From JAAUTY01 sp964397305 (GTDB lineage Bacteria; Cyanobacteriota; Cyanobacteriia; Cyanobacteriales; Spirulinaceae), in contig CAYNIP010000019.1 in NCBI GenBank assembly GCA_964397305.1, forward strand, positions 9,435-73,434: DNA of 64,000 nucleotides, read 5' to 3'. Made by a program: the position numbers and the translations under genes. This document shows, in pieces, positions 33,711 through 43,006 of this stretch (positions are counted from its first letter, which is position 1; each line of letters opens with the position of its first letter). The notes under the pieces were generated by a model. That model saw nothing but the letters and a program-made list of their open reading frames with translations, had not been told where the DNA came from and did no database searches.

Positions 33711-35276
33711 TTATTCACGCAGGGCAGCGGGTAGGTAGCGCACGAGCGTGAGCGGATCGACTCCGAGTTCCGTGTGGGCGGCTGCTGCGAGGCTGCCGGC
33801 CCGGGCGTGCCACCAAGCCGCCACCGCCGCGCGGTCGGTCGCGGCCGCTGCTCCCCCGGGCTGGGCCAGCAGTCCCCCGAGCAGGCCGGTCAAGACATCG
33901 CCGCTGCCCCCCCGCGCGAGGGCCGGGGTGCTGTCGGCGATCGCCCAGGTGGGGGCCTCGGGGCCCGCGATCACCGTCCGCGCCCCCTTCAGCAACACCG
34001 TTGCCTGGCTCTGGTTCACCGCTGCTCGCACGGCGGCGAAGCGATCGCTGGTTTCCAGGCCGGGAAACAGTCGCCGAAACTCCCCCGCGTGGGGGGTCAA
34101 GATCAGGGGCCCCGGGCGATCCAGGGCTGGCCAGCGCGGCTGGGCCGCCAGCAGGTTGAGCCCATCGGCATCGAGCAACAGCGGCCCCGGCTCTGACACC
34201 AGGCCCGCGATCAGAGCCGGAACCTCGGGGGTGAGGCCGGGGCCGCAGGCGATCGCACTGAAGGCGCTTAAATCCAGCTCCGGGGGCAGGTGGGCGATGG
34301 CCCCAGTCGCCGTTTCGGGGCAGGCGATCACGAGGGCCTCGGGCAACTGGCTCACCAGCAGCGGTTTCAGCGCTGCTGGTGCGGCGATCGTCAGCATCCC
34401 CACCCCGCTCGCCCGCGCCCCCAGGCCCGTGAGGAGCACGCTCCCGGCAAAGCGCCAAGAGCCCGCGATCACCAGCAAATGCCCCTGCTGGTACTTGTGG
34501 GTCACGGCCGGACGCGGTAGAGGCGTGGCAGCGCGGGCGGCGGCCGGGGTCAACACTTGCTGGAGTGGTGGCCCGCTGAGGATGGCGGCGCGATCGCCGG
34601 CTGGAATCCCAAAGGGCAACAACTCCACCGACCCTAAGTAGGGCAGGGCCGCGTCTTGAAAACAGGCCTGCTTCCAAAGTCCCAGGCAAAACGTCCGGTC
34701 CGCCCGGAGCGCGCCCCCCAGCACCGCGCCCGTATCCGTGTGCAGGCCGGAGGGCAGGTCGATGCTGACTCGAGGAGCCCGCCCAGTATTGAGCGCCGCG
34801 ACGGCGGCAGCCAAGTCATCGCTGAGGGGACGGGTGAGGCCGAGGCCGAAGAGACCATCAAGGAGCAGATCGCGATCGCCCCAGGCCTCCCAGGATTCAA
34901 CACGCGCGATCCCCAGGGAGTCAGCATAGCGGGCGTGATCAGCGGTCAAAGGCTTCAACCCCGGCAAGGGCTGGTAACGGTTCACCGCATACCCCGCCAG
35001 ATGCAGCTCCCGCGCCACCACGAGGGCATCACCGCCATTGTGGCCCGGCCCCACCAGCACCCCCACCCGAGGGTACTGGGTTCGCGGGTACAGAGCTTGC
35101 AACCGCGCCGCCACCTGACTCGCCGCCTTTTCCATCAGGGCAGGCCCGGGCATTCCGGCCGCAAACAGCCGCGCTTCGATCTGCTGCATCTGAGCGGCGG
35201 TGACAATCTCACAGGGTTCGGCTTCCCAGGGTTCAGCAAACACGTCAGGCTCCTTATGAATCGGGGGGTCTCTCAT
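33711..35276 (-). CDS. nnr: Bifunctional NAD(P)H-hydrate repair enzyme (epimerase and dehydratase)
   Basis: Metabolite-repair enzyme that epimerises and dehydrates damaged NADHX/NADPHX. The 521-aa protein is the usual bacterial fusion. The N-terminal YjeF_N epimerase (about 25-220) contains MEKAASQVAARL, VLVGPGHNGGDALVVAREL and SIDLPSGLHTDTG. The C-terminal ribokinase-like ADP/ATP-dependent dehydratase (about 240-515) has GHLLVIAGS, ILTPHAGEFRRLFP, VLLKGARTVIAGP and ARGGSGDVLTGLLGG with the catalytic Asp. ATG 35276 gives a slightly long N-terminus; an internal start is possible. It leads the nnr-thiM(-reductase) group. Confidence 0.95.
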   Translation of the reverse strand: MRDPPIHKEPDVFAEPWEAEPCEIVTAAQMQQIEARLFAAGMPGPALMEKAASQVAARLQALYPRTQYPRVGVLVGPGHNGGDALVVARELHLAGYAVNRYQPLPGLKPLTADHARYADSLGIARVESWEAWGDRDLLLDGLFGLGLTRPLSDDLAAAVAALNTGRAPRVSIDLPSGLHTDTGAVLGGALRADRTFCLGLWKQACFQDAALPYLGSVELLPFGIPAGDRAAILSGPPLQQVLTPAAARAATPLPRPAVTHKYQQGHLLVIAGSWRFAGSVLLTGLGARASGVGMLTIAAPAALKPLLVSQLPEALVIACPETATGAIAHLPPELDLSAFSAIACGPGLTPEVPALIAGLVSEPGPLLLDADGLNLLAAQPRWPALDRPGPLILTPHAGEFRRLFPGLETSDRFAAVRAAVNQSQATVLLKGARTVIAGPEAPTWAIADSTPALARGGSGDVLTGLLGGLLAQPGGAAAATDRAAVAAWWHARAGSLAAAAHTELGVDPLTLVRYLPAALRE

Positions 35277-35498
35277 CCCCCCTAGACATTACCCAAAAAT
35301 TGCCTTGTCACCCTACTCGTAACCGGCTCCATCGCCCAGGTTTGGACCGGTCGCGTCAACGCCATCGCCCACGGAGCAGGGTCGCTCACCCCTCGCCGCT
35401 ATCGATAGGCTGCATGGCTCCTCGAGAGGCCTTGCATGGTTCTAGTCGAGCAGCCCGCCTAGGGTAGAGAGAGTTGTGTCGTACATCCAAGACCTGCC
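35277..35498. other. Spacer upstream of nnr
   Basis: No gene or repeat recognised. Presumably carries the promoter of nnr (minus strand) and possibly that of the small plus-strand reading frame that follows. Confidence 0.35.
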
Positions 35499-35642
35499 AT
35501 GTTACTCCGCGCTCGCCCCCTCTTTTTAGCCCTGAACCCAGAAGCGGGTGCTCGAAGGGCGATCGCCCGCTGCTGGCGCTTCAGCCGCTTCTACGGTCGC
35601 TACCTCGCCACCCCCGTGCAGTCTCGCCGCTCCCTCGATTAG
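35499..35642 (+). CDS. Possible small basic protein, 47 aa
   Basis: A short frame starting MLLRARPLFLALNPEAGARR and ending TPVQSRRSLD. It is Arg-rich and contains a HIP1 site in the middle. No strong ribosome binding site, and I do not recognise the sequence. It ends 5 bp before the stop codon of the convergent lipoprotein gene. It could equally be random. Confidence 0.25.
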   Translation: MLLRARPLFLALNPEAGARRAIARCWRFSRFYGRYLATPVQSRRSLD

Positions 35643-35646
35643 TCCC

Positions 35647-36330
35647 CTACTCCGCCTCGACGGCCACAACATCATCCGCCACAACGGCCCATGCCCCCCC
35701 TCGCCAGGCCTTGACGATCACCCGCTTGTAACCATCCGGCGTGTAAATTTCCGTCGTTTCCCGCACCAGCACCGGCTCGCCTTCCTGGAACTGGTACTCT
35801 CCGAAAACGTAAGTGTTTGCACTCACCCGCTGGAAGGATTGGAGCACTTGGCGCTCGGCATCCACCGTCGGCGATGTCACAGTCTCTTCTAAAGCTTCCT
35901 GGCGCTCGAACAGCCCCGTCTCAGGGTTGTAGAGCCAATAGTGGTAGGGAATATTGGGGGATGCGGGCAAAAACTGCGGCAGGCGTAGGTCCTGGAAGCC
36001 GTTGAAGTCCAAATCCTCGATCACCAAACCAGCCTGCACGAGGTCAGGAAACTGGGTCTCCAGCCCCGTGAGCCGCTGGCGGGGCGTCTCGGCCGTGCCG
36101 ACGTAAATGGCGATCGCCTCCACCTGGGCCTGATCCTCCACCACCGTTCCTTCCAGCACCAAGGTGAACGGAGGTAGGGTCGGGTGGATAACCGCTTCAA
36201 CCCGCCATTGAGCGGCCTCCTGGCCCGCCGCTGGGCCGGCACAACTGGCCAGCGTCGCCGCCGTCACGGTCAAAATCGGGGCCAGGCCATGGCGCAGCCA
36301 GGACTGCCAAGTTCTCAGTTGCATCATCAT
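35647..36330 (-). CDS. Putative lipoprotein, XAC2610-like
   Basis: A 227-aa exported protein of unknown role. The N-terminus MMMQLRTWQSWLRHGLAPIL runs into TAATLASC, a plausible lipobox (LASC) with the lipidated Cys near residue 29. The mature part carries IEDLDFNGFQDLRLPQFLP and PNIPYHYWLYNPETGLFE, the EF-hand-like DxNxDGxxD variant plus 'YWLYNPxTxxF' that I associate with XAC2610-type proteins. Several in-frame starts exist upstream; ATG 36330 puts the signal peptide at the right distance. It lies downstream of cupA on the same strand with a 186-bp gap, the place where cupS often sits, but it is not a fasciclin-domain protein. Confidence 0.65.
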   Translation of the reverse strand: MMMQLRTWQSWLRHGLAPILTVTAATLASCAGPAAGQEAAQWRVEAVIHPTLPPFTLVLEGTVVEDQAQVEAIAIYVGTAETPRQRLTGLETQFPDLVQAGLVIEDLDFNGFQDLRLPQFLPASPNIPYHYWLYNPETGLFERQEALEETVTSPTVDAERQVLQSFQRVSANTYVFGEYQFQEGEPVLVRETTEIYTPDGYKRVIVKAWRGGAWAVVADDVVAVEAE

Positions 36331-36564
36331 CGCTCGGGGCCTGTGCCTCTGGGTAAACCTTCTGAAGTCTAGCTTCAACGGCCCATCCCCAAAACCCGGT
36401 TTCGGCGCGAAATCCCTAGATTAGCACCCGCTCTCCAGCAGGCGAAGTCGTGACGACAAGGGGTTTCAGGCAGGTTCATCGTGGGGGCCCCAGTCCTCCC
36501 CCTCTGAATTTCCGGACAGGACTGCGAGATCAGGCAACCCGGCTCGACCCAACTCCTCCCACCA

Positions 36565-37866
36565 CTAGCGGTAATCCTGGCGCTGAATATCCCGCAGGCG
36601 CGCTTCCGGGCGTTTGAAGCGATCCAACTGCGCCTCAAAAAAGCGACGATTGGTAAGACGGTGCTTCGGATTCGGATCATCCAGGGGATAGAGGAGAGCA
36701 ACCCGCAGTGCTTGGATCACGGCTGAGGTAACGTTGTACATCGAGCGCTGAAACGTAATACCAAGCTGAATCAGCACATCATCTTCACCGCGACAATACT
36801 GCTGGTAATAGTCCTGCAAATAGGGCGGCAAAAAGTGCAGCATATCCTGCATAAGCAACGTTGGCGGAATGCCGGCCGTCCCGACGGGAAAGACATCGGC
36901 GTAGAGAATGCCATAGTGAAAATCTTTCTGCTCTGCGGGCACTTGCTTCGCCTGAGCATTGTAGGACTTCGTGCCCCGAAAGGGAGCAGTGCGGTAAAAA
37001 ACCGCTTCTACATAGGGTAAGGCCGCTTCGTAGAGCCACATAAATCCCTTGGACTTGGGGATAATCTCGTAGCATTCACCGTCGATGTAGACATGGTGAT
37101 AAATCGGGCGACCGGCCGCGATAAAGATGGCGTTGACGAGAAAATTCATGGCGTCAGGAACTGTCTTGAAGTCGCCCGCATCGTAGCGATCGCTCATCTC
37201 AAAAAAGACCGGAGCCATGACCTCCCAAAATAGACCCAAATTCGCATAGTAAGACAGTTCCCGCACCTTCTCGTAGAACATAGTCGGGAAAAGTTTGTAC
37301 AGGCCCAGCATCACCGGACTGCGTTTGAAATAAGCCCGAATGGCTCGGTCCGTATGGGCGATATACTCCTCGCTCTCGAGGTAGTCATAAAACTGCCCCC
37401 CCATCCCTTGATGCCAAAGCATGGCTCGCATACAGGCTTCGGCAAATTCCATATTGATGCGATCATGCCAGAGGTGATGGAGCAGCTTGGGGAGGGGGCG
37501 CTTCAGCTCCCCCTGAGCCATGAATTCCAGCAGTTCGGGGTGAGCTGAGGCGGCCCCTTTTTGCCAAACCCGATAATCCGCGTTATCCCCGGCATAGTGG
37601 TTAGGTAAGTCGAGGTACTCCTGCGGTAAGAAGTACTTGAAAAAAGGAACTGGATCGAGAAAAACCCGTTCCGCGATGTAGAGCAAGTCCCGCCAATAGA
37701 AGTCCATCGGTACAGCATAGGCCTTGTAGATCCCAATGATTTGCATCAGGTTCTCAGGGGTGTCTGGCAGCATCGATCCACCTGACTCAAGACGATGCAC
37801 GACATCGGCAAATTCGTGGTTTGAGGGGGGCAGGATAACGTTATCTTTCGGCAGGGCTTGGATCAT
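36565..37866 (-). CDS. cupA: CO2 hydration protein CupA (ChpY)
   Basis: Subunit of the low-CO2-inducible NDH-1MS complex on thylakoids that couples electron transport to CO2 hydration. The 433-aa protein has the CupA-type text LPDTPENLMQIIGIYKAY, PMDFYWRDLLYIAERVFL, LLHHLWHDRINMEFAE and MLWHQGMGGQFYDYLE; the His-rich WHDRINxE segment is shared by CupA and CupB, while the NLMQIIGIYKAYAVPMDF stretch fits CupA. The start ATG 37866 is chosen because the conserved N-terminus (MIQALPKDNVILPPSNH) begins there; upstream codons to 37935 look unrelated. Third gene of ndhF3-ndhD3-cupA, 95 bp after ndhD3. A terminating cupS gene is not found downstream. Confidence 0.92.
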   Translation of the reverse strand: MIQALPKDNVILPPSNHEFADVVHRLESGGSMLPDTPENLMQIIGIYKAYAVPMDFYWRDLLYIAERVFLDPVPFFKYFLPQEYLDLPNHYAGDNADYRVWQKGAASAHPELLEFMAQGELKRPLPKLLHHLWHDRINMEFAEACMRAMLWHQGMGGQFYDYLESEEYIAHTDRAIRAYFKRSPVMLGLYKLFPTMFYEKVRELSYYANLGLFWEVMAPVFFEMSDRYDAGDFKTVPDAMNFLVNAIFIAAGRPIYHHVYIDGECYEIIPKSKGFMWLYEAALPYVEAVFYRTAPFRGTKSYNAQAKQVPAEQKDFHYGILYADVFPVGTAGIPPTLLMQDMLHFLPPYLQDYYQQYCRGEDDVLIQLGITFQRSMYNVTSAVIQALRVALLYPLDDPNPKHRLTNRRFFEAQLDRFKRPEARLRDIQRQDYR

Positions 37867-37960
37867 GATGGTAGCAGGGTAGGGATGAGCAGGCTGACGA
37901 TAAACTTTCGCGAGCCATGAAAGTCTAGATCTCACCTTTGGAGGCAGCCAAACTGGAGTC

Positions 37961-39472
37961 CTAGCTCGGTTGGTGAACTTTCAAGCTGGCCGTCAGGGGC
38001 GGTTGTTCGGTCGTAGAAAGCTGGGCAACTAGCGCTGTTGTCGTCGGCTGAATCCAGCGCACTAACCAGTTGGGCTGAAGGCCGAGGACGAGAATGATCC
38101 CGACTAAAATTAGGGCTGGCAGGCGCTCCGAGAGCACCACTTTTGGGTAGTAGGCGAGGGCATTGTTCAGCTTGCCAAAACAGGTGCGGTTAATCAGAAT
38201 CACAAAGTAGACGGCTGTGAGGCCCGAGGCAATGATGCAGACGAGGGTTGGTACGGGGAAGCGGGTAAAGCTGCCTTGGAAAACGATGAATTCAGCCGCG
38301 AAGCCGACCAGGCCGGGAATACCGGCGCTCGCCATGCCAGCAACAATCAACAAGGCACTGGTGAGGGGAAGACCACGAACGGGGTTCATCAAACCGTTTA
38401 ATACGTCGAGGTCACGGGTTCCCGCTTTGCGCTCGATGATGCCTACTAGAAAGAAGAGCAGTGCCAGAATCAAGCCGTGGCTCAACATTTGGGCTACAGC
38501 TCCCAGGACACTCAGCTTTGTTCCGGCCGCCGCTGCCACCAAGATGTAGCCCATGTGACCGATAGAGCTATAGGCCACCATGCGCTTGATGTCTTTTTGG
38601 GCGATCGCGCTCAAGGACCCATACAACACGCTCACGGTCCCCACCGTTGCCAAGCCCGGCGCGACGAAGGCCCAGGTTTCCGGAAACAGTTGTAAGCCAA
38701 ACCGGACCAGACCATAGGTTCCCAGTTTTGCCAAAATTCCACCCAACAGGATGGCAGTTGCAGGGGAAGCTTCCACATAAGCATCCGGCATCCAGGTATG
38801 CAGCGGCACGAGGGGAATCTTGATCCCAAAGCCGATGAGTAGGGCTGCGAGCAGAACTAACTGCGTCTTGAGCCCCAGGCCCTGAGTGGTGAGCAGGTCA
38901 TAGTCAAAGCTGGCTGAATCGCTCAGGAAGGCTAGGCCGAGAAAAGCTGCCAACACTAGCAGTCCAGAAACGGCTGTATAGAGCAGAAACTTAATCGCCG
39001 CATAGCCCCGTTTCGGACCGCCCCAGATGCTAATCAGAAGATAGAAGGGTACAAGTTCTAACTCGTAGAACAAGACAAATAGCAAAAGATTTTGAGCTGT
39101 CAGGGCTCCTGTGACCCCCGCATTGATCAGCAAAATCAGGCTGTAGTAAAGGCGGGGTCGCTCACTGGAATCTCCGCTGGTATAGAGGGCGATCGCCGTC
39201 AGGAGCGTACTCAGCACGAGCAGCGGCAGGGAGAGACCATCGACGGCGAGGCTGTAACTCAAACCAATCGGCTCCGCCCAAGGATGGTATTCCTGAAACT
39301 GCCAACTCCCGTTGCTGAGGTCAAATTGGCTGAGCAGGTAGCAGTTCAGGAGGAAGAGGAGGAGTGTAATGGCTCCAGCCACGGACCGCAGGCGGGTTGC
39401 TGGCCAGGTAGCTGGGAGCAGTAGCAGTAAGACGGCCCCGAGGAGGGGAAGCCAGAGGAGAAGACTCAGCAT
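37961..39472 (-). CDS. ndhD3: NAD(P)H-quinone oxidoreductase subunit D3
   Basis: Antiporter-like proton-pumping subunit of the NDH-1MS complex. The 503-aa protein has about 14 predicted TM helices. The functional marks include LFVLFYELELVPFYLLISIWGG (Glu on TM5), KIPLVPLHTWMPDAYVEASPATAILLGGILAKLGTYG split across residues 225-262 (Lys-rich channel), and SAIAQKDIKRMVAYSSIGHMG near 293. Its place directly after ndhF3 and before cupA assigns it as the D3 rather than the respiratory D1/D2 form. 82 bp separate it from ndhF3. No anomalies. Confidence 0.93.
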   Translation of the reverse strand: MLSLLLWLPLLGAVLLLLLPATWPATRLRSVAGAITLLLFLLNCYLLSQFDLSNGSWQFQEYHPWAEPIGLSYSLAVDGLSLPLLVLSTLLTAIALYTSGDSSERPRLYYSLILLINAGVTGALTAQNLLLFVLFYELELVPFYLLISIWGGPKRGYAAIKFLLYTAVSGLLVLAAFLGLAFLSDSASFDYDLLTTQGLGLKTQLVLLAALLIGFGIKIPLVPLHTWMPDAYVEASPATAILLGGILAKLGTYGLVRFGLQLFPETWAFVAPGLATVGTVSVLYGSLSAIAQKDIKRMVAYSSIGHMGYILVAAAAGTKLSVLGAVAQMLSHGLILALLFFLVGIIERKAGTRDLDVLNGLMNPVRGLPLTSALLIVAGMASAGIPGLVGFAAEFIVFQGSFTRFPVPTLVCIIASGLTAVYFVILINRTCFGKLNNALAYYPKVVLSERLPALILVGIILVLGLQPNWLVRWIQPTTTALVAQLSTTEQPPLTASLKVHQPS

Positions 39473-39554
39473 GGTGTTTTGCGATTCGGTAGGGAGGGGG
39501 GAGGACGCGCGTGATCGTCAACCTTGGGCCTGGGAACTGGTAGACCCTAGGGCT

Positions 39555-41417
39555 TTAGGGAGAAAAAACGAGGGAGATTTGATCCAACAGGGGATAGCAA
39601 GCAAAAATTCCGAAGATGGCAATACTTAGAACAATGGAGAGAGCATAAAACTGAGTTTGACCCGAGGTGTTGTAGCGTAGCGTTTGACCGCTGAACATGG
39701 TAGCCAGACCCACCAGGTTGACAACACCATCGACGATGAAGCGGTCGATCCAGTAGATGACATTGGACACAGCAGCGATCGCGAAAACAATCGTGAGCTT
39801 GTACAGCTTGGCCGTGTAGAGGTCATAGGCAAAAAAGTCCTGAACAGCTGGTGAACTGAGTTGGATCGGTAATTGGGCCCGCCGGAGACCGTAGAAAAGA
39901 CCCCCGAGCCCTGTACCCAGCAGTGTTGAACCAACCAGCGCCAAGGCCGGAGCCCCCAAAACGGCGGCACGACTGGGTAGCAGGTTCAGCTCTGCCAGCA
40001 CGAGGGGCAGATGAAGGGCAAAGCCCATGAGGCTGGTCATGGGTAGTACCAGGGGCCAGAGGCCTTCGGGCGATCGCCGTGTAAAGTCCGTCGGCTCCCC
40101 GAGAAACAGCAGCCCAAACAATCGCGCCATGCTGAAGGCGGTCAGGCCGTTCACCCCTAAGAGCAGGGCAAACAACCCCCAGGCCTCCTGAGCCAAGTTC
40201 GTCGCCAGTTGGGTGAGGGACCAGAAGCCCCCTAAGGGGGGCAGAGCGACGAGGGAAGCGGCGCCGACGAGGTAGCAGATAGCCGAGACCGGACGGCGCG
40301 ACCAGAGCCCCCCGTACTGGGTAACGTCTTGGGAAATATTGTTGAGCACGATGCCACCGATGCTCATCACTAGGAGCGCCATGGCGATCGCATACGTCAG
40401 CAACAGTGCTAGAGCCACCTCATTTTGACCCAGGCCCACCGTCACGAAGATCAAGCCCATGTAGGCACTGGTAGCGTAGGACAGGATGCGCTTAAGGTCG
40501 ATCTGGGCGATCGCGATCAAGGACGCCCCCAAGGCCGTCACCGCCCCAATCACAATGGCAGCATCCAGACCAACGGGAGAGAGGGCCAACACCGGCTGAA
40601 TCTTAATCAGCACCCAAGCCCCTGTGGATACCACCACCGTATTGCGGAGAATCGTGGCGGGGACCGGGCCCTCCATCGCCTCATCCAGCCAGAGGTGCAG
40701 CGGAAACTGGGCACACTTGGCCAAGGGGCCGGTCAAGAGCGCCAGACCGAGCAAGGTCGCGACCCAGGGCTCTAGGTCAGCCGTCGCAGCCCAACGCGCC
40801 AGCTCATCGAAGTTCCACGTTCCTGCTAGAGGCAACAGCGCCACCACGCCCATCAACAGCACCAAGTCGCCCACCCGCTTAGTGAGGAAAGCATCGCGTG
40901 CTCCCGTCACCACCAAGGACTGGTTAAACCAGTAGCCAATCAGGAGATAGGTTCCCAGGGTGAGAATTTCGAGCACGACATAGCTGAAGAAGAGAGAATT
41001 GATCAATACCAGGCTACACATCCCCGCTTCAAACATCGCCAGCAGCGAGTAAAAGCGAGCCCAGCCCCAGTCCATTTCCAGATAGCCAATGGCGTAGATC
41101 TGGGCCAACAAATTGAGGCCTGTCACCAAGACCGCTGCCCCGGCCGTGACCGCCGATACTTTGAGGTCCAGGGGAATCGTTAGGTCCGCTGCCTGGAGCC
41201 ACGTCAGGGACAGCAACTGCGGCGGGCGATTCCAAACTTCCCGCAGGGCTAGGATGCTGTGCAGGAAAGCGAGCCCCGTGGCGATGATGTTGATATAGCC
41301 GGCCGGGCGGGGGCCGGTGCGGCGAATCAACCCCGGCGACCAGGGAATGGCCAGCAGAGCGCCGATCAGGGCGTAGCAGGGGATCAACCAGGCAGTCTGG
41401 CTAAAGAAAGATGACAT
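39555..41417 (-). CDS. ndhF3: NAD(P)H-quinone oxidoreductase subunit F3
   Basis: Distal antiporter-like subunit of NDH-1MS, about 16 TM helices in 620 aa, with the long lateral helix expected of NdhF. Visible marks are SYVVLEILTLGTYLLIGYWFN, KRVGDLVLLMGVVAL, FPLHLWLDEAMEGPVPATIL (channel helix, about 235-255), AIAQIDLKRILSYATSAYMGL, and the C-terminal AVSNVIYWIDRFIVDGVVN. A good ribosome binding site, GAGGAA, lies 8 bases before ATG 41417. First gene of the operon with ndhD3 and cupA. The operon is controlled by NdhR/CcmR in studied strains; a convincing binding site was not identified here. Confidence 0.93.
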   Translation of the reverse strand: MSSFFSQTAWLIPCYALIGALLAIPWSPGLIRRTGPRPAGYINIIATGLAFLHSILALREVWNRPPQLLSLTWLQAADLTIPLDLKVSAVTAGAAVLVTGLNLLAQIYAIGYLEMDWGWARFYSLLAMFEAGMCSLVLINSLFFSYVVLEILTLGTYLLIGYWFNQSLVVTGARDAFLTKRVGDLVLLMGVVALLPLAGTWNFDELARWAATADLEPWVATLLGLALLTGPLAKCAQFPLHLWLDEAMEGPVPATILRNTVVVSTGAWVLIKIQPVLALSPVGLDAAIVIGAVTALGASLIAIAQIDLKRILSYATSAYMGLIFVTVGLGQNEVALALLLTYAIAMALLVMSIGGIVLNNISQDVTQYGGLWSRRPVSAICYLVGAASLVALPPLGGFWSLTQLATNLAQEAWGLFALLLGVNGLTAFSMARLFGLLFLGEPTDFTRRSPEGLWPLVLPMTSLMGFALHLPLVLAELNLLPSRAAVLGAPALALVGSTLLGTGLGGLFYGLRRAQLPIQLSSPAVQDFFAYDLYTAKLYKLTIVFAIAAVSNVIYWIDRFIVDGVVNLVGLATMFSGQTLRYNTSGQTQFYALSIVLSIAIFGIFACYPLLDQISLVFSP

Positions 41418-41848
41418 GGACGAGTTCCTCGGTGGGGTCGTAGGTCTAGGGGGAACCGAACTGCACGGAATAAACAGTTTTAGAATAGGGTGTCGGGGTG
41501 GCCTGAGGCCATGAGCCCAACTTTAGTAGGAGTCTAAGCAGGGCCTCGGGTTGCTAATTCCCCGGAATTGGCGATCGCCCCGCAGGATTAACCAACGGAC
41601 TCAGTTGACAGACACAACGATTAAAAATCCCGGGGAATCTCAAGGCTGGGCTGACAATAAAAAACCCGCCCCCCTTGGTTTTGTTGAATTTCGCTTATTG
41701 CTCCTAAGTCTAAAAAAATCTTTACATTGACTCATCTATCAGGGGGTAGATTGGGGTCACAGTGAAAAATTCTCGCTGGCAGCGTGGCTCCGTCGCGACG
41801 CATTCCTGCTGTGAGGATACTCCCCCACTGCCCCTCTCCCCTCCTCCC
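41418..41848. other. Spacer upstream of ndhF3
   Basis: Should contain the CO2-responsive promoter of the ndhF3 operon. A palindrome GGCCTGAGGCC lies at 41500-41510, and AT-rich tracts occur at 41655-41670 and 41695-41730. The right end is pyrimidine-rich (CCCCTCTCCCCTCCTCCCTC, 41831-41850). No gene is supported, and no canonical NdhR box was seen. Confidence 0.4.
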
Positions 41849-42721
41849 TCACAACCCTGACGTAGCTGTAGCTCGGCCAGCCGCATGGGCTGTGCCATCT
41901 GGCATGATCGCGCCGCTAAGGTTGGCGCCGCTGAGGTCAGCTCCTTCCAGGTTGGCCCCACGCAAGTTGGCGCCACTGAGGTTAGCGCCGTGCAAGTTAG
42001 CGCCGTGCAAGTTAGCGCCACTCAAGTTGGCCCAGGTGAGTAGTGAGTGGCGGAGATCAGTCCCATTCAGACTAGCGCCGCTGAGGTTGACACTGGAGAG
42101 CTGAAGGCCACTGAGAATATAGCCAGCCAGGTTCACTTGGGGGGCAATCAGGTAGGCCCCCACCGTGCTGGGATCAAACTGAGGGGGAAACAGGGTTTCG
42201 GCACTGTAGAGGGCTCCACTCAAGTTCGCCCCCGTGAGGTTCGCCTCCCGGAGGTCGGCATCGTAGAGATAGCTGCGGCTGAGGTTGGCCGCCGTCAGGT
42301 CCGCATCCGTCAGCCGGGCTCCCATCAATTGGGCGCTGAGAAGGTTGGCTTGGCGGAGGTTGGCGCTGCTAAGGTCACAGCCGATGAGGTTGGTGAGCAT
42401 TAGCAAGCTGCCGATCAACTCGGCGCCCGTGCAGCGTGCCAAGTTTAAGGTAGCGCCGCTGAGGTTGGCATCGTTGAGGATCGCGGTGCTCAGGTCGGCC
42501 CGGCTCAGGTCGGCTCCTTCTAGATCGCTGGTGGCTAGGTTGGAGCCGATGAGCGTGCAGTTGCTGAGGTTTGCCCCGGCTAGGCGCATGGCGACTAATT
42601 CGGCATAGCTAAAGTCTGCGCCGCTGAGACTACAGCCGCCAAGGTCTACCGCCGTAAGGTCACAGTCGCTGAAGTCGCGATCGCCTGCACCGTACTGCCC
42701 AAGAAGTTCTGCCCGGTTCAT
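41849..42721 (-). CDS. Pentapeptide-repeat protein
   Basis: A 290-aa protein made almost entirely of A(D/N)LxX pentapeptide repeats, which fold into a right-handed quadrilateral beta-helix. Repeats begin at once after the short helix MNRAELLGQYGAGDRDFSDC. They run from about residue 20 to 135 and 150 to 180, and the cleanest run is near the C-terminus: LSGANLHGANLHGANLSGAN then LRGANLEGADLSGANLSGAI. A break around residues 180-205 (SAETLFPPQFDPSTVGAYLI) interrupts the helix, which is common in cyanobacterial members. ATG 42721 is chosen; the longer frame to 42862 is dissimilar and Arg-rich. No signal peptide. Function unknown; such proteins are numerous in cyanobacteria. Confidence 0.88.
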   Translation of the reverse strand: MNRAELLGQYGAGDRDFSDCDLTAVDLGGCSLSGADFSYAELVAMRLAGANLSNCTLIGSNLATSDLEGADLSRADLSTAILNDANLSGATLNLARCTGAELIGSLLMLTNLIGCDLSSANLRQANLLSAQLMGARLTDADLTAANLSRSYLYDADLREANLTGANLSGALYSAETLFPPQFDPSTVGAYLIAPQVNLAGYILSGLQLSSVNLSGASLNGTDLRHSLLTWANLSGANLHGANLHGANLSGANLRGANLEGADLSGANLSGAIMPDGTAHAAGRATATSGL

Positions 42722-43006
42722 AGCGCCCGTTGCCTTGATTCGCTCTTTGAACCTATTATGGCGGTCGGCGTGGCGCTTGGCGTCCGTGCAATCGAGTATT
42801 ACCGACCGGTTCAGGGTTATGGACCGAGGCAGACCGTATTCCCGGCGCCACGCAGGCCGCACCCGCTAGCGGCCGGAGACCTCAGGCCACGGGAGCTATG
42901 CTGTCATCGTCAATCTTCTCCATGTCTCCTCAAGGGTGTGATAGAAGGGCAACACCCTAGAAAGAGTAGTCGTCTAGCGCTGGCTGAGCAGTGCCGCAGC
43001 GATCGG
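42722..43006. other. Spacer next to the IS630 remnant
   Basis: Lies where the second frame (catalytic DDE half) of an IS630-type transposase would be expected after OrfA. I read all three minus-strand frames here and see no DDE-type sequence. Contents are otherwise unremarkable. Confidence 0.4.

Noticed and set aside
41418..41740. NdhR/CcmR operator upstream of ndhF3
   Set aside because: The expected TCAATG-N10-ATCAAT arrangement was not found; only a lone TCAATG-like hexamer on the minus strand.
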